Source: Candidatus Uhrbacteria bacterium CG_4_10_14_3_um_filter_41_21 (lineage in GTDB: Bacteria; Patescibacteriota; Patescibacteriia; UBA9934). Taken from it: a DNA stretch of 42,630 nucleotides. The stretch spans positions 1 to 42,630 of the forward strand of contig PFJC01000054.1 of the NCBI GenBank assembly GCA_002782865.1. Direction: 5' to 3'. Shown here one piece after another: positions 9,702 to 19,270 of this stretch (within the stretch, counting starts at the first letter, position 1; each line of letters starts with the position of its first letter). Position numbers and translations under genes: made by a program. The notes beneath the pieces were generated by a model. The model worked only from the letters and a program-made list of their open reading frames with translations. It was not told the origin of the DNA and ran no database searches.

Positions 9702-10751
9702 TTATGTTATTTCGTCCCCTGTTGATGGCAGGGTTACTTCGTCTAGTAATTTTTGATCATCAAGCAAAGCTCCGGTTCCACGAACAACAGTGGTAAGAGG
9801 ATCGGTCGCAATTCTAACCGGAACATCAGTTTCTTTGGTAATCATTTTATCCATTCCCTTAAGCAGTGCCCCGCCTCCACAAATTACAATTCCTCTTTCA
9901 TAAATATCAGCTACAAGCTCGGGTGGTGTTACCTCAAGCGTAGCCTTAATGTTATCAACAATAGCCTTGATTGATTTATGTAACGCCTCGCGGACCTGGC
10001 CGTCATTGATTAAAATCTGTCGTGGCAATCCTGTTATTAAATCTCTGCCTCGCATTTCCATTGTTTCTGGTTCCTCAAGGTCAATAGCACTACCAATTGT
10101 ACATTTTACATTTTCCGCAATTTTTTCACCAACTAAAAGATTGAAAACATCGCGAGTGTATTGAATGATATTTTTTGTCATTTCTTCGCCAGCGATTGTT
10201 AGTGATTTCCAAGTTACAACTCCACCAAGCGAAATCACGGCAATTTCAGTTGTGCCTCCGCCAATGTCTACTATCATACTACCAACTGATTCTGTAATTG
10301 GTAGTCGGGCGCCAATTGCTGCCGCCATTGGCTCTTCGACTAAAAATACCTCACGAGCGCCAGCGCTCACAACAGCGTCTTCAACAGCTTTGCGTTCTAC
10401 TTCGGTAACATCAAGTGGAACACCAATTACAACTCGAGGTCTTGGAACAATAGTAAAAGAATTTTCGTGAATTTTATCAATAAAATAACGGAGCATTTTT
10501 TCCGTGATTTCAAAATCTGAAATTACTCCTTTGAAAAGTGGACGAGTAGTAATAATATGCGGTGGGGTTTTTCCAAGCATGTCTTTGGCTGTGTGCCCTA
10601 CGGCCACAATTTGGTTGGTGCGAGTGTTAACCGCCACAATAGACGGCTCGTTCATTATAATTCCTTTTTCTTTAACAAAAACAAGGGTATTTGCAGTACC
10701 TAAATCAATACCTATATCCTCCGAGAATCGTCCAAAAAATTTGTTCAACAT
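9702..10751 (-). CDS. mreB: Rod shape-determining protein MreB
   Basis: DIGIDLGTANTLVFVKEKGIIMNEPSIVA; actin-like phosphate motifs. Confidence 0.97.
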   Translation of the reverse strand: MLNKFFGRFSEDIGIDLGTANTLVFVKEKGIIMNEPSIVAVNTRTNQIVAVGHTAKDMLGKTPPHIITTRPLFKGVISDFEITEKMLRYFIDKIHENSFTIVPRPRVVIGVPLDVTEVERKAVEDAVVSAGAREVFLVEEPMAAAIGARLPITESVGSMIVDIGGGTTEIAVISLGGVVTWKSLTIAGEEMTKNIIQYTRDVFNLLVGEKIAENVKCTIGSAIDLEEPETMEMRGRDLITGLPRQILINDGQVREALHKSIKAIVDNIKATLEVTPPELVADIYERGIVICGGGALLKGMDKMITKETDVPVRIATDPLTTVVRGTGALLDDQKLLDEVTLPSTGDEIT

Positions 10752-10816
10752 ATCCCACTTTGAGACCTTATCTTATCCAAAAATGGGAGATGTATCAAGC
10801 ATGGTTGGGGATGTGG

Positions 10817-11203
10817 CTAATCTTGGGAATCTTTTGAAAACGAAACAAAAACAAACTCTAAAATCCCCACACAGGCCACAATTAGCAAAAGCATCCACCA
10901 GGTCAATTTATTCTGACTTGATAAAATCAAGGCCCCTTCTATTAAAACCGCCAAAATAAAGCCTTGGCGCAAAGATATTTTCATTACTTTTTCAACTGCC
11001 TGTTTCGGTGACTTAATTGCGCGCACAAATGTCGCCACACAACTAAAAAGTCCGAGCAGTCCAAAAAACATAGAGGCGTAAAGAATAAAGAAAGCCAAGA
11101 CGCCAGCTGTGACCGGATCTATATTGATGATAATCACAACAAAAGCAAACCACGAGACAATCGTTCCAAAAGTTAAAAAAGCTAAGTATTGCTTTAAATT
11201 CAT
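10817..11203 (-). CDS. Hypothetical multi-TM membrane protein
   Basis: Long ORF with hydrophobic segments on the coding strand. Confidence 0.55.
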   Translation of the reverse strand: MNLKQYLAFLTFGTIVSWFAFVVIIINIDPVTAGVLAFFILYASMFFGLLGLFSCVATFVRAIKSPKQAVEKVMKISLRQGFILAVLIEGALILSSQNKLTWWMLLLIVACVGILEFVFVSFSKDSQD

Positions 11204-11322
11204 ATTTTATTAATTAGAAAAACTAAATTCTAAACAAATTCGAAAATCAAAATTCCAAATTTAGTGCTTCTAATTTCGGATTTGTTTCTAATTTCAGATT
11301 TCATGCTTAGAATTTTTAAATA

Positions 11323-11718
11323 TTATACCCCAATTTGGCTTTTGCTATCTAATCCGTAGGGGTCAACTTTGCAAAAAATATTAACAATATTTATATCTGG
11401 CAATTCACGCTCCAGTCTTTCTTGAAGTTGAGTTCTATAAGAATTTGCTAAATTGCTAGCCGGGGCGTGTCTGCAACTAAGCGTTAACTGGTCGCTTACA
11501 AAAGAAATAGCGCGAATATCATCACGCAGATTAGGTTCAATTAAATCATCCAGGATCTTGTTTGCAAACTTTACAGCCATGGCGGCTTTTATTTGCCAGC
11601 CAATTCCGTGACGACCAACGGCGTCGCTTAAAATTCCGCCAATTGGCGCTGCGTTTTTGCTAAACCGGCGCTGACGATTTTTATTAACTGGTTTTGTATT
11701 GTTATCAGACCAGGTCAT
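11323..11718 (-). CDS. DUF721/DciA-like small protein
   Basis: KILDDLIEPNLRDDIRAISFVSDQLTLSCRHAPASNLANSYRTQLQERLE resembles DUF721-type proteins; overlaps the helicase start. Confidence 0.4.
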   Translation of the reverse strand: MTWSDNNTKPVNKNRQRRFSKNAAPIGGILSDAVGRHGIGWQIKAAMAVKFANKILDDLIEPNLRDDIRAISFVSDQLTLSCRHAPASNLANSYRTQLQERLERELPDINIVNIFCKVDPYGLDSKSQIGV

Positions 11719-14630
11719 ACATCACTAAATTCGCAGATATCTTTAAAATCACAATAAGAACACATAAATCCGGGTTTGGCAGAAAAATCAGATTTTTTTA
11801 TGGCGTCTACAGTTTCTAGAATTTCATTTTCTAGTTTTTCTACATCTTTTTCTTTTGGCTCAAAACTAACACAAGAGTTGTCTTCTAAATAATGGTAAGT
11901 CAGTTTTTTTACTTTTATCGGTGGATTAAAACATTGTTCTACTGCTATGGCATAAAGCAAAAGTTGACGACGGTCTTGCCAGTCAAGTTTTATTTTTGCC
12001 TGGCCGGTTTTGTAATCAATAATTTCGTAACCGTCTTCAATCTTATCGATTCTGTCAATTCGACCTTTAATGGCAACGCCACGAATTTTTAGTGTAAAAC
12101 CTTTTTCTAAAAATGCTACTTCCGGTTTTTGCTTTTGTAGAATTTTATAATAATCAGTTATGGCTCGTTTTCCGTTTTCAAAATATTCCAGCTTGATTTC
12201 CTCGTTTGGATACCATTCATCTATCCAATTATCTTCGTAAATTTGCAGCATCTCGCTCAGGTCAATCAAGCTGGTAGTTCCCTCTTGGTCAAACAGAGTA
12301 GCTTGCTTACGAACTTGCGACTCCATAATTTTTTGCATGGAATTATGCATTGATTTTCCAAAACTCATTTGATGTTTGCCAAAAACAGGAATCTTTAAAA
12401 TGTGAGCAAATTTATATTGTAGTGGGCAGGTAGAAAAAGCTGCAATTTGGGTAAAAGAAAGCGTAGCCGGTAGCTTATAGCTGATAGCTTTTAGGTTGGG
12501 GTCGTTTGTTTTTATTTGTTCAGGCTGATTAAAAGCACCCGTTATGTTTATGGGTTTCGTCTCGATCTCAAGCTCTGCCAAAAACCGCGACGGTTTTCGT
12601 TTTCTGGTTCCTCCGTAGTCGTCAGCTGAAAATAGAAAAACTCCTTCTTTGGCTCTGGTGAGCGCCACATAAAATAGTCGTCTTTCTTCTTCAATATGAA
12701 AATCACCTTCCGAGTTTAATCTTTCTTTTATTAAGCCTTCCGGAATTTCAATTGGATCAGATCTTCTGGTTGAAGGAAATCTTTGTTCAACCAGGTTAAT
12801 TATGAACACATATTTAAATTCCAATCCTTTTGAGGCGTGAACGGTCATTACATTTATAACATCAGGCCCGGCCTCAATATCAGTTTTAAGTCCACCGGCT
12901 TCGCCTGCGTTTCGTTCGTGTTCAAACTCTTCTAAAAAGGCATGAAGTGATTTATCTTCGGCTCCAACTTCGAATTTTTTAATTCTGGCAAAAAATTGCT
13001 GAAGCAGATCATTTTGTTCCATTTGTTCCCTATCATCCAATTTCATCACCTCACCGAGTAGCCCTGATTGCTTAATAGTTTCAACAAAAACTTCGCCCGC
13101 AGATTTTCGTCTGGCAATTTCGCGTAAATTGTGGAGCAGTAAAAGTAAATCACGGATTTTTGTTTTGCCTTCATCACTAATGTTAAGTGCTGTTTTCATG
13201 GCGTCTAGCATCGAAATCCCTTTAAGCCGACAGTAAAGTGAAAGCTCGGCAATATCTGCACTTCTTATGCCAAGAATTGGATGGGAAAGAATTCGATACA
13301 TTGCCGGACTGGTGTGCGATTGATCTAAAACCCGCAGATATGCTAAAGCGTCAATAATAATCGGCTTTGTGTACAGTCCGGAAAGCGCCATAAAACGGTA
13401 TGGCAAGCGAATTGAGTCCATTGCTTCTAAAAACGGTTCAGCACTGTCATTGGCGCGAGTAAGAATACAAAAATCATGCCAGTTACAATCATCTTGCTTT
13501 TTTAATTCTATTATTTTTTCAATTACAGCTGATACTTCGTCGTCGATTGAGTCTGAATGGTAATGCTCAATTTTGCCTTCTTCCTGGCGGTGTGCTACTA
13601 ATTTTTTGTTTAAGTTCTCTTTAACCTCTAGGCGATTTGGATTATTTTTTTGGATTAAAGTGTAAGCCTTGTCTAAAATTTGAGCGCGACTGCGGTAGTT
13701 TTTATTTAAGACAATATTTTTTGCACTTGGAAAATCTTCACGGAAAAGCATGATGTTTGAAAGTGATGCTCCGCGAAATTTATAAATTGATTGGTCGTCG
13801 TCACCAACAACGGTGATGTTGTATGGTCCTTTTGTTAAAAGTTTGATTAGTTCGTATTGAGCAAAGTTTGTGTCTTGGAACTCATCAACTAAAATGTATT
13901 TAAATTGATCTTGATATTTTTTAAGGATTTTTGGTCGCTTACGAAACAATTCGATTGTATAGGAAACAAGATCGGCAAAGTCGAGCGCTTGATTTTCAAG
14001 TAAGATTTGTTGATAAAGATGATAAGCGCCGGCAATCTCGCTAATGCGTTCAATTTCAGAAAGATCGGCTGCTTGTTCTTCGGACGCCACCCCTTCAAAA
14101 CTGTCAGTATTCATTTTTAAGTTTTGAGCAAACTGCAAATATTCGTCCGGAGAAACTACCTCGTCTTTTATTCTAGAAAAATGTGATAGCATTGCTCGAA
14201 TAAATCTGGTTGGATTTCCGCGTGGTCGATAATAATCCAAATTAAATCTATCCAGATTTTTTCGCATTAAAAGAAAAGTATCTACATCATCCAGAAGATT
14301 GAACTGATCCGGCAGGCCAATTTCGAGCGCATTTTCATGGAGTACGCGCTCACAAAAAGCGTGAAAGGTTGAGATCCAGAGATCAATATAACCAATTGGT
14401 AAAAGCTGGTCCACTCGCTCTTCCATTTCAGTAGCAGATTTTTCAGTAAAAGTAAGCGCCAACACTTCATCTGGTTTGGCTTTTTGTTGTTCTATTAACC
14501 AAGCAATGCGCTGGGTGATTGCTGTGGTTTTTCCGGTTCCAGCACCGGCGATTATCATTAAAGGCCCCTCACCGTGGGTAACGGCGGCAAGTTGCTCTTC
14601 GTTTAGATTTTCAAGGAGATTATCGGGCAT
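11715..14630 (-). CDS. UvrD/PcrA-like superfamily 1 helicase fused to a C-terminal PD-(D/E)XK nuclease with AddB/Cas4-like cysteines
   Basis: Walker A AGAGTGKTTAIT; VDEFQDTNFAQYELI; GDDDQSIYKFRGA; VMTVHASKGLEFKYVFI; EIIDYKTG; CSYCDFKDIC. Confidence 0.9.
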   Translation of the reverse strand: MPDNLLENLNEEQLAAVTHGEGPLMIIAGAGTGKTTAITQRIAWLIEQQKAKPDEVLALTFTEKSATEMEERVDQLLPIGYIDLWISTFHAFCERVLHENALEIGLPDQFNLLDDVDTFLLMRKNLDRFNLDYYRPRGNPTRFIRAMLSHFSRIKDEVVSPDEYLQFAQNLKMNTDSFEGVASEEQAADLSEIERISEIAGAYHLYQQILLENQALDFADLVSYTIELFRKRPKILKKYQDQFKYILVDEFQDTNFAQYELIKLLTKGPYNITVVGDDDQSIYKFRGASLSNIMLFREDFPSAKNIVLNKNYRSRAQILDKAYTLIQKNNPNRLEVKENLNKKLVAHRQEEGKIEHYHSDSIDDEVSAVIEKIIELKKQDDCNWHDFCILTRANDSAEPFLEAMDSIRLPYRFMALSGLYTKPIIIDALAYLRVLDQSHTSPAMYRILSHPILGIRSADIAELSLYCRLKGISMLDAMKTALNISDEGKTKIRDLLLLLHNLREIARRKSAGEVFVETIKQSGLLGEVMKLDDREQMEQNDLLQQFFARIKKFEVGAEDKSLHAFLEEFEHERNAGEAGGLKTDIEAGPDVINVMTVHASKGLEFKYVFIINLVEQRFPSTRRSDPIEIPEGLIKERLNSEGDFHIEEERRLFYVALTRAKEGVFLFSADDYGGTRKRKPSRFLAELEIETKPINITGAFNQPEQIKTNDPNLKAISYKLPATLSFTQIAAFSTCPLQYKFAHILKIPVFGKHQMSFGKSMHNSMQKIMESQVRKQATLFDQEGTTSLIDLSEMLQIYEDNWIDEWYPNEEIKLEYFENGKRAITDYYKILQKQKPEVAFLEKGFTLKIRGVAIKGRIDRIDKIEDGYEIIDYKTGQAKIKLDWQDRRQLLLYAIAVEQCFNPPIKVKKLTYHYLEDNSCVSFEPKEKDVEKLENEILETVDAIKKSDFSAKPGFMCSYCDFKDICEFSDV

Positions 14631-14693
14631 AGGCGTATCTTATCAGAATATGCTTTTAATGGCACTATGATGATATTTCATCTCACTGATTAT

Positions 14694-16250
14694 TTACATA
14701 TCGTTTCCGGAATAACTTAGATTTAACGATTTATTGCAGAGCGGAAAATCGGGAACAATATTTCCTGGACCGATTTCACCAAATAATGGCCAATTGCAAA
14801 ATGATGGATCTCTTACCACGCAACGCTCAATAACACCATTTTTTATCTGAACGATAGTTATAATTTCACCGCGACAAGATTCAACAGCCGAGATTCCCAA
14901 GCCGTCATTATTTTTGTTTGTTGATGATATGTTATCTTTTTTGATTGTTTTAATAATTTGGTTGATCATGGCGGTACTGACTTTTAATTCACGATAACGC
15001 ATTTTGAATCGAGAATAAACATCACCGATTTCCAGCATTATTATCTTAGGCTTCAATTCCGCATAACTTGCATATGGATGATCGCGTCTGACATCAATAT
15101 CAATCCCCGATGCCCTGGCTGTTAAACCAACCGCACCATAAGCTAAGGCGGCTTCTTTTTTTAAAATTCCCGTTGTTTCCAATCGTTCTCTCAATCCATC
15201 ATTATCGTGACATATTTTAATCAAATTTTGCAGATCATCATTTGCTTTATTGATAGTCATTTGAATATTATCCAATTCCGTCGATGATAAATCCTGTGAT
15301 AGACCACCCGGAATAATGAGGCCTCGCCAAAAACGGTTTCCGCACACTTCTTGTGACAAGCGCATCAGTCTTTCTTTAATTTTAAATCCTTGTGAGGCTA
15401 TAACCGTAAATCCGGTACCCATTCCACAGATATTTGAAATATCAAAAATATGCATTGTAATGCGCTCAATTTCGTTTAATAGTGTCCGTAATTGACGAGC
15501 GCGAGGCGAAATTTTTATATCGGAAATACTCTCAATGGCTTGTGAAAAAGCCAAGGTGTGAGAAATGGCCATATCGCCGGAAATTTTTTCTATGAATGGC
15601 AAAGCTTCGATGGGACTTTTGTTTTCGAGGATTTTTTCAATACCTTTATGTGTAAAGAATAACTTACCTTCCAATGTAATTATTCGTTCGCCTATGACAT
15701 TGAAACGAAAATGACCTGGTTCGATTATACCGGCGTGAATCGGTCCAACCGGAATTTCATAAATTCCTTCTGCTCCGGTTACATGATGCATTGGATATAT
15801 GGTATTTGCGTGTTTGAGTTTTGTATTCCAGGCGAAATCTTTTCTTAATGGGAATGTGTTTAAGGGAATATTTTCATGGTGAACAAGGCGGCGAGGATCA
15901 GGGTGGCCGATCGCAACAATACCGAACATATCCATTGCGTATCTTTCATACCAGTGAGCTGACATAATTGTTTTCGTCAGAGACTCATAAGTAGGGTCAG
16001 ATTCGGGTAAAGCCGTTGATATTTGCAGCCATTCACCCGTTTCGTCTAGGCTGAATACGGCGTGCAGTCCGAAGGAATGATTTGATTGACGATTGTCGGT
16101 TGCGTAAAGCACAGCCATTCTTAAGGTAAATTCATTGCTCAATCGACTGCAAACGATTGTAAATATTTCGCGATTCAAACTGACGAATGTAGTTGATTTT
16201 TCAGTTTCACCGACAATACCAAGTTTTGTTAATATTTCTTGAACGAGCAT
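14694..16250 (-). CDS. Hydrogenase-4 component G-like large subunit (NuoC + NuoD-like fusion) lacking Ni-ligand cysteines
   Basis: YERYAMDMFGIVAIGHPDPRRL; VGPIHAGIIEPGHFRF; L1 position EKISGDMAISH; C-terminal RDPSFCNWP. Confidence 0.88.
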   Translation of the reverse strand: MLVQEILTKLGIVGETEKSTTFVSLNREIFTIVCSRLSNEFTLRMAVLYATDNRQSNHSFGLHAVFSLDETGEWLQISTALPESDPTYESLTKTIMSAHWYERYAMDMFGIVAIGHPDPRRLVHHENIPLNTFPLRKDFAWNTKLKHANTIYPMHHVTGAEGIYEIPVGPIHAGIIEPGHFRFNVIGERIITLEGKLFFTHKGIEKILENKSPIEALPFIEKISGDMAISHTLAFSQAIESISDIKISPRARQLRTLLNEIERITMHIFDISNICGMGTGFTVIASQGFKIKERLMRLSQEVCGNRFWRGLIIPGGLSQDLSSTELDNIQMTINKANDDLQNLIKICHDNDGLRERLETTGILKKEAALAYGAVGLTARASGIDIDVRRDHPYASYAELKPKIIMLEIGDVYSRFKMRYRELKVSTAMINQIIKTIKKDNISSTNKNNDGLGISAVESCRGEIITIVQIKNGVIERCVVRDPSFCNWPLFGEIGPGNIVPDFPLCNKSLNLSYSGNDM

Positions 16251-16254
16251 ATGA

Positions 16255-17715
16255 TTAAATAGATTTTGCTATATTATTCAGTACTTGCAGTGCTTGTGGT
16301 GTCGTAGCCAGTAAACCGGTAATTATTATTAATATAAGTTGAACAGACATTACGGAATGGGTAATGTTCCATTTTTCTTTTGGAAATACTTTACGGTCGT
16401 TTTCTTGGCCATACAACATTGTGATAACGCTGTGTAACATGCTGAATGTAGCTATTGATAATGAAATCAAAATCAGTGAAGACAACCAAGGATGTTGTTG
16501 CAAGCCCAAACCCAATGTCATGAATTCGCTCGTAAACAGAGCGGATGGCGGCACGGCTAAAATCATTAAAAGTCCAAGCGTGGTCAGCGTGCCGGTTATA
16601 GGTAATTTACGCATAACATTTCTTACACCTTCAATTTTTGTAGTTCGATATGACAATAATATTTCCCCGGCTCCAAAAAATAGCAATGGTTTTGTTAATG
16701 TATGAGCGATAGTGTGCAACAAGGCTGCAACCAATCCGATTGGCCCGAGACTGATTGCAAATGCCATAATACCCATATGTTCAATACTTGAATAAGCCAG
16801 CATGCGTTTATAATTGCGTTGTTGTAATAGAAATAAACTCGCGACTGTCACGGAAAGAACGCCAAAAGCTAAAAAGATGTGGTCAGTCCATTGTTCTGAG
16901 CTAAGTGATATGTCCACAATACTTTTAAAACGTAAAATTGAGTATAAGGCTATATTTAATAGTATCCCCGATAACAACGCGCTGATAGGTGATGGTGTTT
17001 TACTGTGTGCGTCCGGTAACCAAGTATGCATTGGAACAAAACCTACTTTTGTACCAAGTCCTATAAAAATGAAAATAAAACCATAACGAATTGTGTCGTG
17101 ATTAAGAAATTCAGCTTTATTTTGTAGAGACGAGAATGAAAGAGAAGTAAAGGAAAATAGACCGGCATCAGTCACACCGGTATATATAAAAATCATCATA
17201 CCCAGAAGACCTAAACTGATACCGATTGAACAAAGGATTATATATTTCCAAGCGGCTTCGATGGCGGCATCGCCACGATACATGGCAACAAGCAAGGTTG
17301 TGGCAAGAGTTGTACCTTCGAGACCAATCCAGAGGATACCTAAATTATCCGCCAATACCGTCATTAACATACTAAGGATGAATATCGGTAGGAGACAAAA
17401 ATACAATCTTACTTGGTTTAAAGATATGATTTTTTCACCATATTCAACATTTATGTAACGGTAACTGACTATGGTCGCGGTTAAATAACAAAAAGAAATC
17501 AAAATTACAAAGAGCAAACTGAACTCATCTGCCTTGAATAAACCGCCAATGGATAAAGTAATTTTATTTATTAAGGCTAATAAAGCGACGCCGATTATAC
17601 TGACAGCGGTTACAGTGGACATCAAAACAGAGAATCGTCGTATTTGTGACTCTGTTTGAGCGAAATAGACAACAACAGTAGTCAATAACAAAAGAGCTGA
17701 AAAAATAGACATCAT
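16255..17715 (-). CDS. Hydrogenase-4 component F-like antiporter-type membrane subunit
   Basis: GLGTKVGFVPMHTWLPDAHSKTPSPISALLSG; LWIGLEGTTLATTL; AHTLTKPLLFFGAG. Confidence 0.88.
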   Translation of the reverse strand: MMSIFSALLLLTTVVVYFAQTESQIRRFSVLMSTVTAVSIIGVALLALINKITLSIGGLFKADEFSLLFVILISFCYLTATIVSYRYINVEYGEKIISLNQVRLYFCLLPIFILSMLMTVLADNLGILWIGLEGTTLATTLLVAMYRGDAAIEAAWKYIILCSIGISLGLLGMMIFIYTGVTDAGLFSFTSLSFSSLQNKAEFLNHDTIRYGFIFIFIGLGTKVGFVPMHTWLPDAHSKTPSPISALLSGILLNIALYSILRFKSIVDISLSSEQWTDHIFLAFGVLSVTVASLFLLQQRNYKRMLAYSSIEHMGIMAFAISLGPIGLVAALLHTIAHTLTKPLLFFGAGEILLSYRTTKIEGVRNVMRKLPITGTLTTLGLLMILAVPPSALFTSEFMTLGLGLQQHPWLSSLILISLSIATFSMLHSVITMLYGQENDRKVFPKEKWNITHSVMSVQLILIIITGLLATTPQALQVLNNIAKSI

Positions 17716-17717
17716 AT

Positions 17718-18347
17718 TTATTCGGTAAGTTCGGTTAGACTTGAGGTGTCACCAGTTGCGTATTCTTCTTGAATTTGGCGACTTAAAATAGCCATAATGA
17801 TTACACCGGTTGTCAACGTTAATAATATTCCCGCTTCTATGGTTAATGGAATTCCAATCATTGAAAGTATTCCGAATGTCGCTATTCCATTTTCAATGGT
17901 CATAAATCCTATGATTTGAGAATATAAATCTTTGCGTATAATCATTAATATAAATCCGATAATTATTAAAGATGAGGAAACAAATGGTATTACCGGAAAG
18001 AGTTGGGTCATGTAAGCGATCCCCATTAACATAATTGCCAGTATGAAGTAGGTCGCCGTTGGTTTCAAATAAAATTTCAGTTGCATTGAAGCATGCACAC
18101 GACGAGCCGAATTAGTCATTATTATTGGTATCGCAATGACCTTAATAATTATTGTTCCTATGACAACATACATTTCATGTTCGTCACCGTGTATTAGCGA
18201 ATTAGTTAGGATTAATCCGGCCAAACACAGTGATGCAAAAACAAAATGGCGTATTAAAGCCGGTAGTCGATGCTTACTGATTAATATTAATGAAAACATC
18301 AGCAAGCCGGCTGTAAATAAATTGCTCCAAAGAGTCAATGACATCAT
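17718..18347 (-). CDS. Hydrogenase-4 component E-like membrane subunit
   Basis: 209-aa multi-TM protein in the conserved hyfE position; IGFMTIENGIATFGI. Confidence 0.75.
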   Translation of the reverse strand: MMSLTLWSNLFTAGLLMFSLILISKHRLPALIRHFVFASLCLAGLILTNSLIHGDEHEMYVVIGTIIIKVIAIPIIMTNSARRVHASMQLKFYLKPTATYFILAIMLMGIAYMTQLFPVIPFVSSSLIIIGFILMIIRKDLYSQIIGFMTIENGIATFGILSMIGIPLTIEAGILLTLTTGVIIMAILSRQIQEEYATGDTSSLTELTE

Positions 18348-19270
18348 AAGGTATTTGTAATTAAAGCTATTACCAAGCCGGCGAGACCAAGTAAAAATGC
18401 GCCAGTTAAATATTCTTGCATTCTATAGAGACGTATTTTTGTGATTATCGATTCAAAAAACGCAAGTAGCGCCATCGAAATTATCAGCTTGGCGATCGTC
18501 AGAATAATAATGGTTGCGATTGAAATAAAATCAACGCTCTCAAGCAAAAATAAAGATGGCCAAATGATATTTGAAAGTAGTAATGCAAAGATAGTGATTT
18601 TTATGTAACTTGCGAACTCCAACATTGCCAAATATGGACCGGAGTATTCAAGCACCATCGCTTCATGAATCATTGTGAGCTCCAAATGGGTAGATGGGTT
18701 ATCAATCGGATATCGTTTATTTTCAGACAAAGCAATCATAATCAAGGCGCCGATACTTAAGATTATGTGCGGAGTTTGTATAATAGTAATTTGCGCGGCA
18801 ACCATATCGCCGATATCCGATGTACCGGTGACAACTGCGAAACCTGCCAATGTGATAATTATCGTCGGTTCCAAAAGCGCGGAAATTGTCATCTCTCTGG
18901 AAGCACCCATTCCGCCAAAGGCACTGGCAGAATCAATTCCGCCAAAAACAAGGAAGATCGCGCCAATCATCAAAATGCCAGCAACCACAAACAAATTGCT
19001 TGAATAACCAAAAGTAATCAAGGGCAGAATGAAAGCCAAGACAACAGTGCTACCAAGAACGACATAAGGTACCAAACGAAAAACCCAAGTTGTATTGGTT
19101 GAAATTACCATTTGCTTGCGCATCAAAGTGGCAAGAGAAAAATAAGACAGAAACGGATTAGCTCCCCTCCTGCCTTGTAGTCGTGCTTTGAAAAATCGAA
19201 CCAAGCCGATGCAAAAAGGTGCAAGACTTAGGATTATAACCAACTGAATAAAGCCGAGAATTATTGTCAT
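18344..19270 (-). CDS. Hydrogenase-4 component C / NuoH-like membrane subunit
   Basis: RRGANPFLSYFSLATLMRK; YPIDNPSTHLELTMIHEAMVLEYSG. Confidence 0.9.
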   Translation of the reverse strand: MTIILGFIQLVIILSLAPFCIGLVRFFKARLQGRRGANPFLSYFSLATLMRKQMVISTNTTWVFRLVPYVVLGSTVVLAFILPLITFGYSSNLFVVAGILMIGAIFLVFGGIDSASAFGGMGASREMTISALLEPTIIITLAGFAVVTGTSDIGDMVAAQITIIQTPHIILSIGALIMIALSENKRYPIDNPSTHLELTMIHEAMVLEYSGPYLAMLEFASYIKITIFALLLSNIIWPSLFLLESVDFISIATIIILTIAKLIISMALLAFFESIITKIRLYRMQEYLTGAFLLGLAGLVIALITNTL

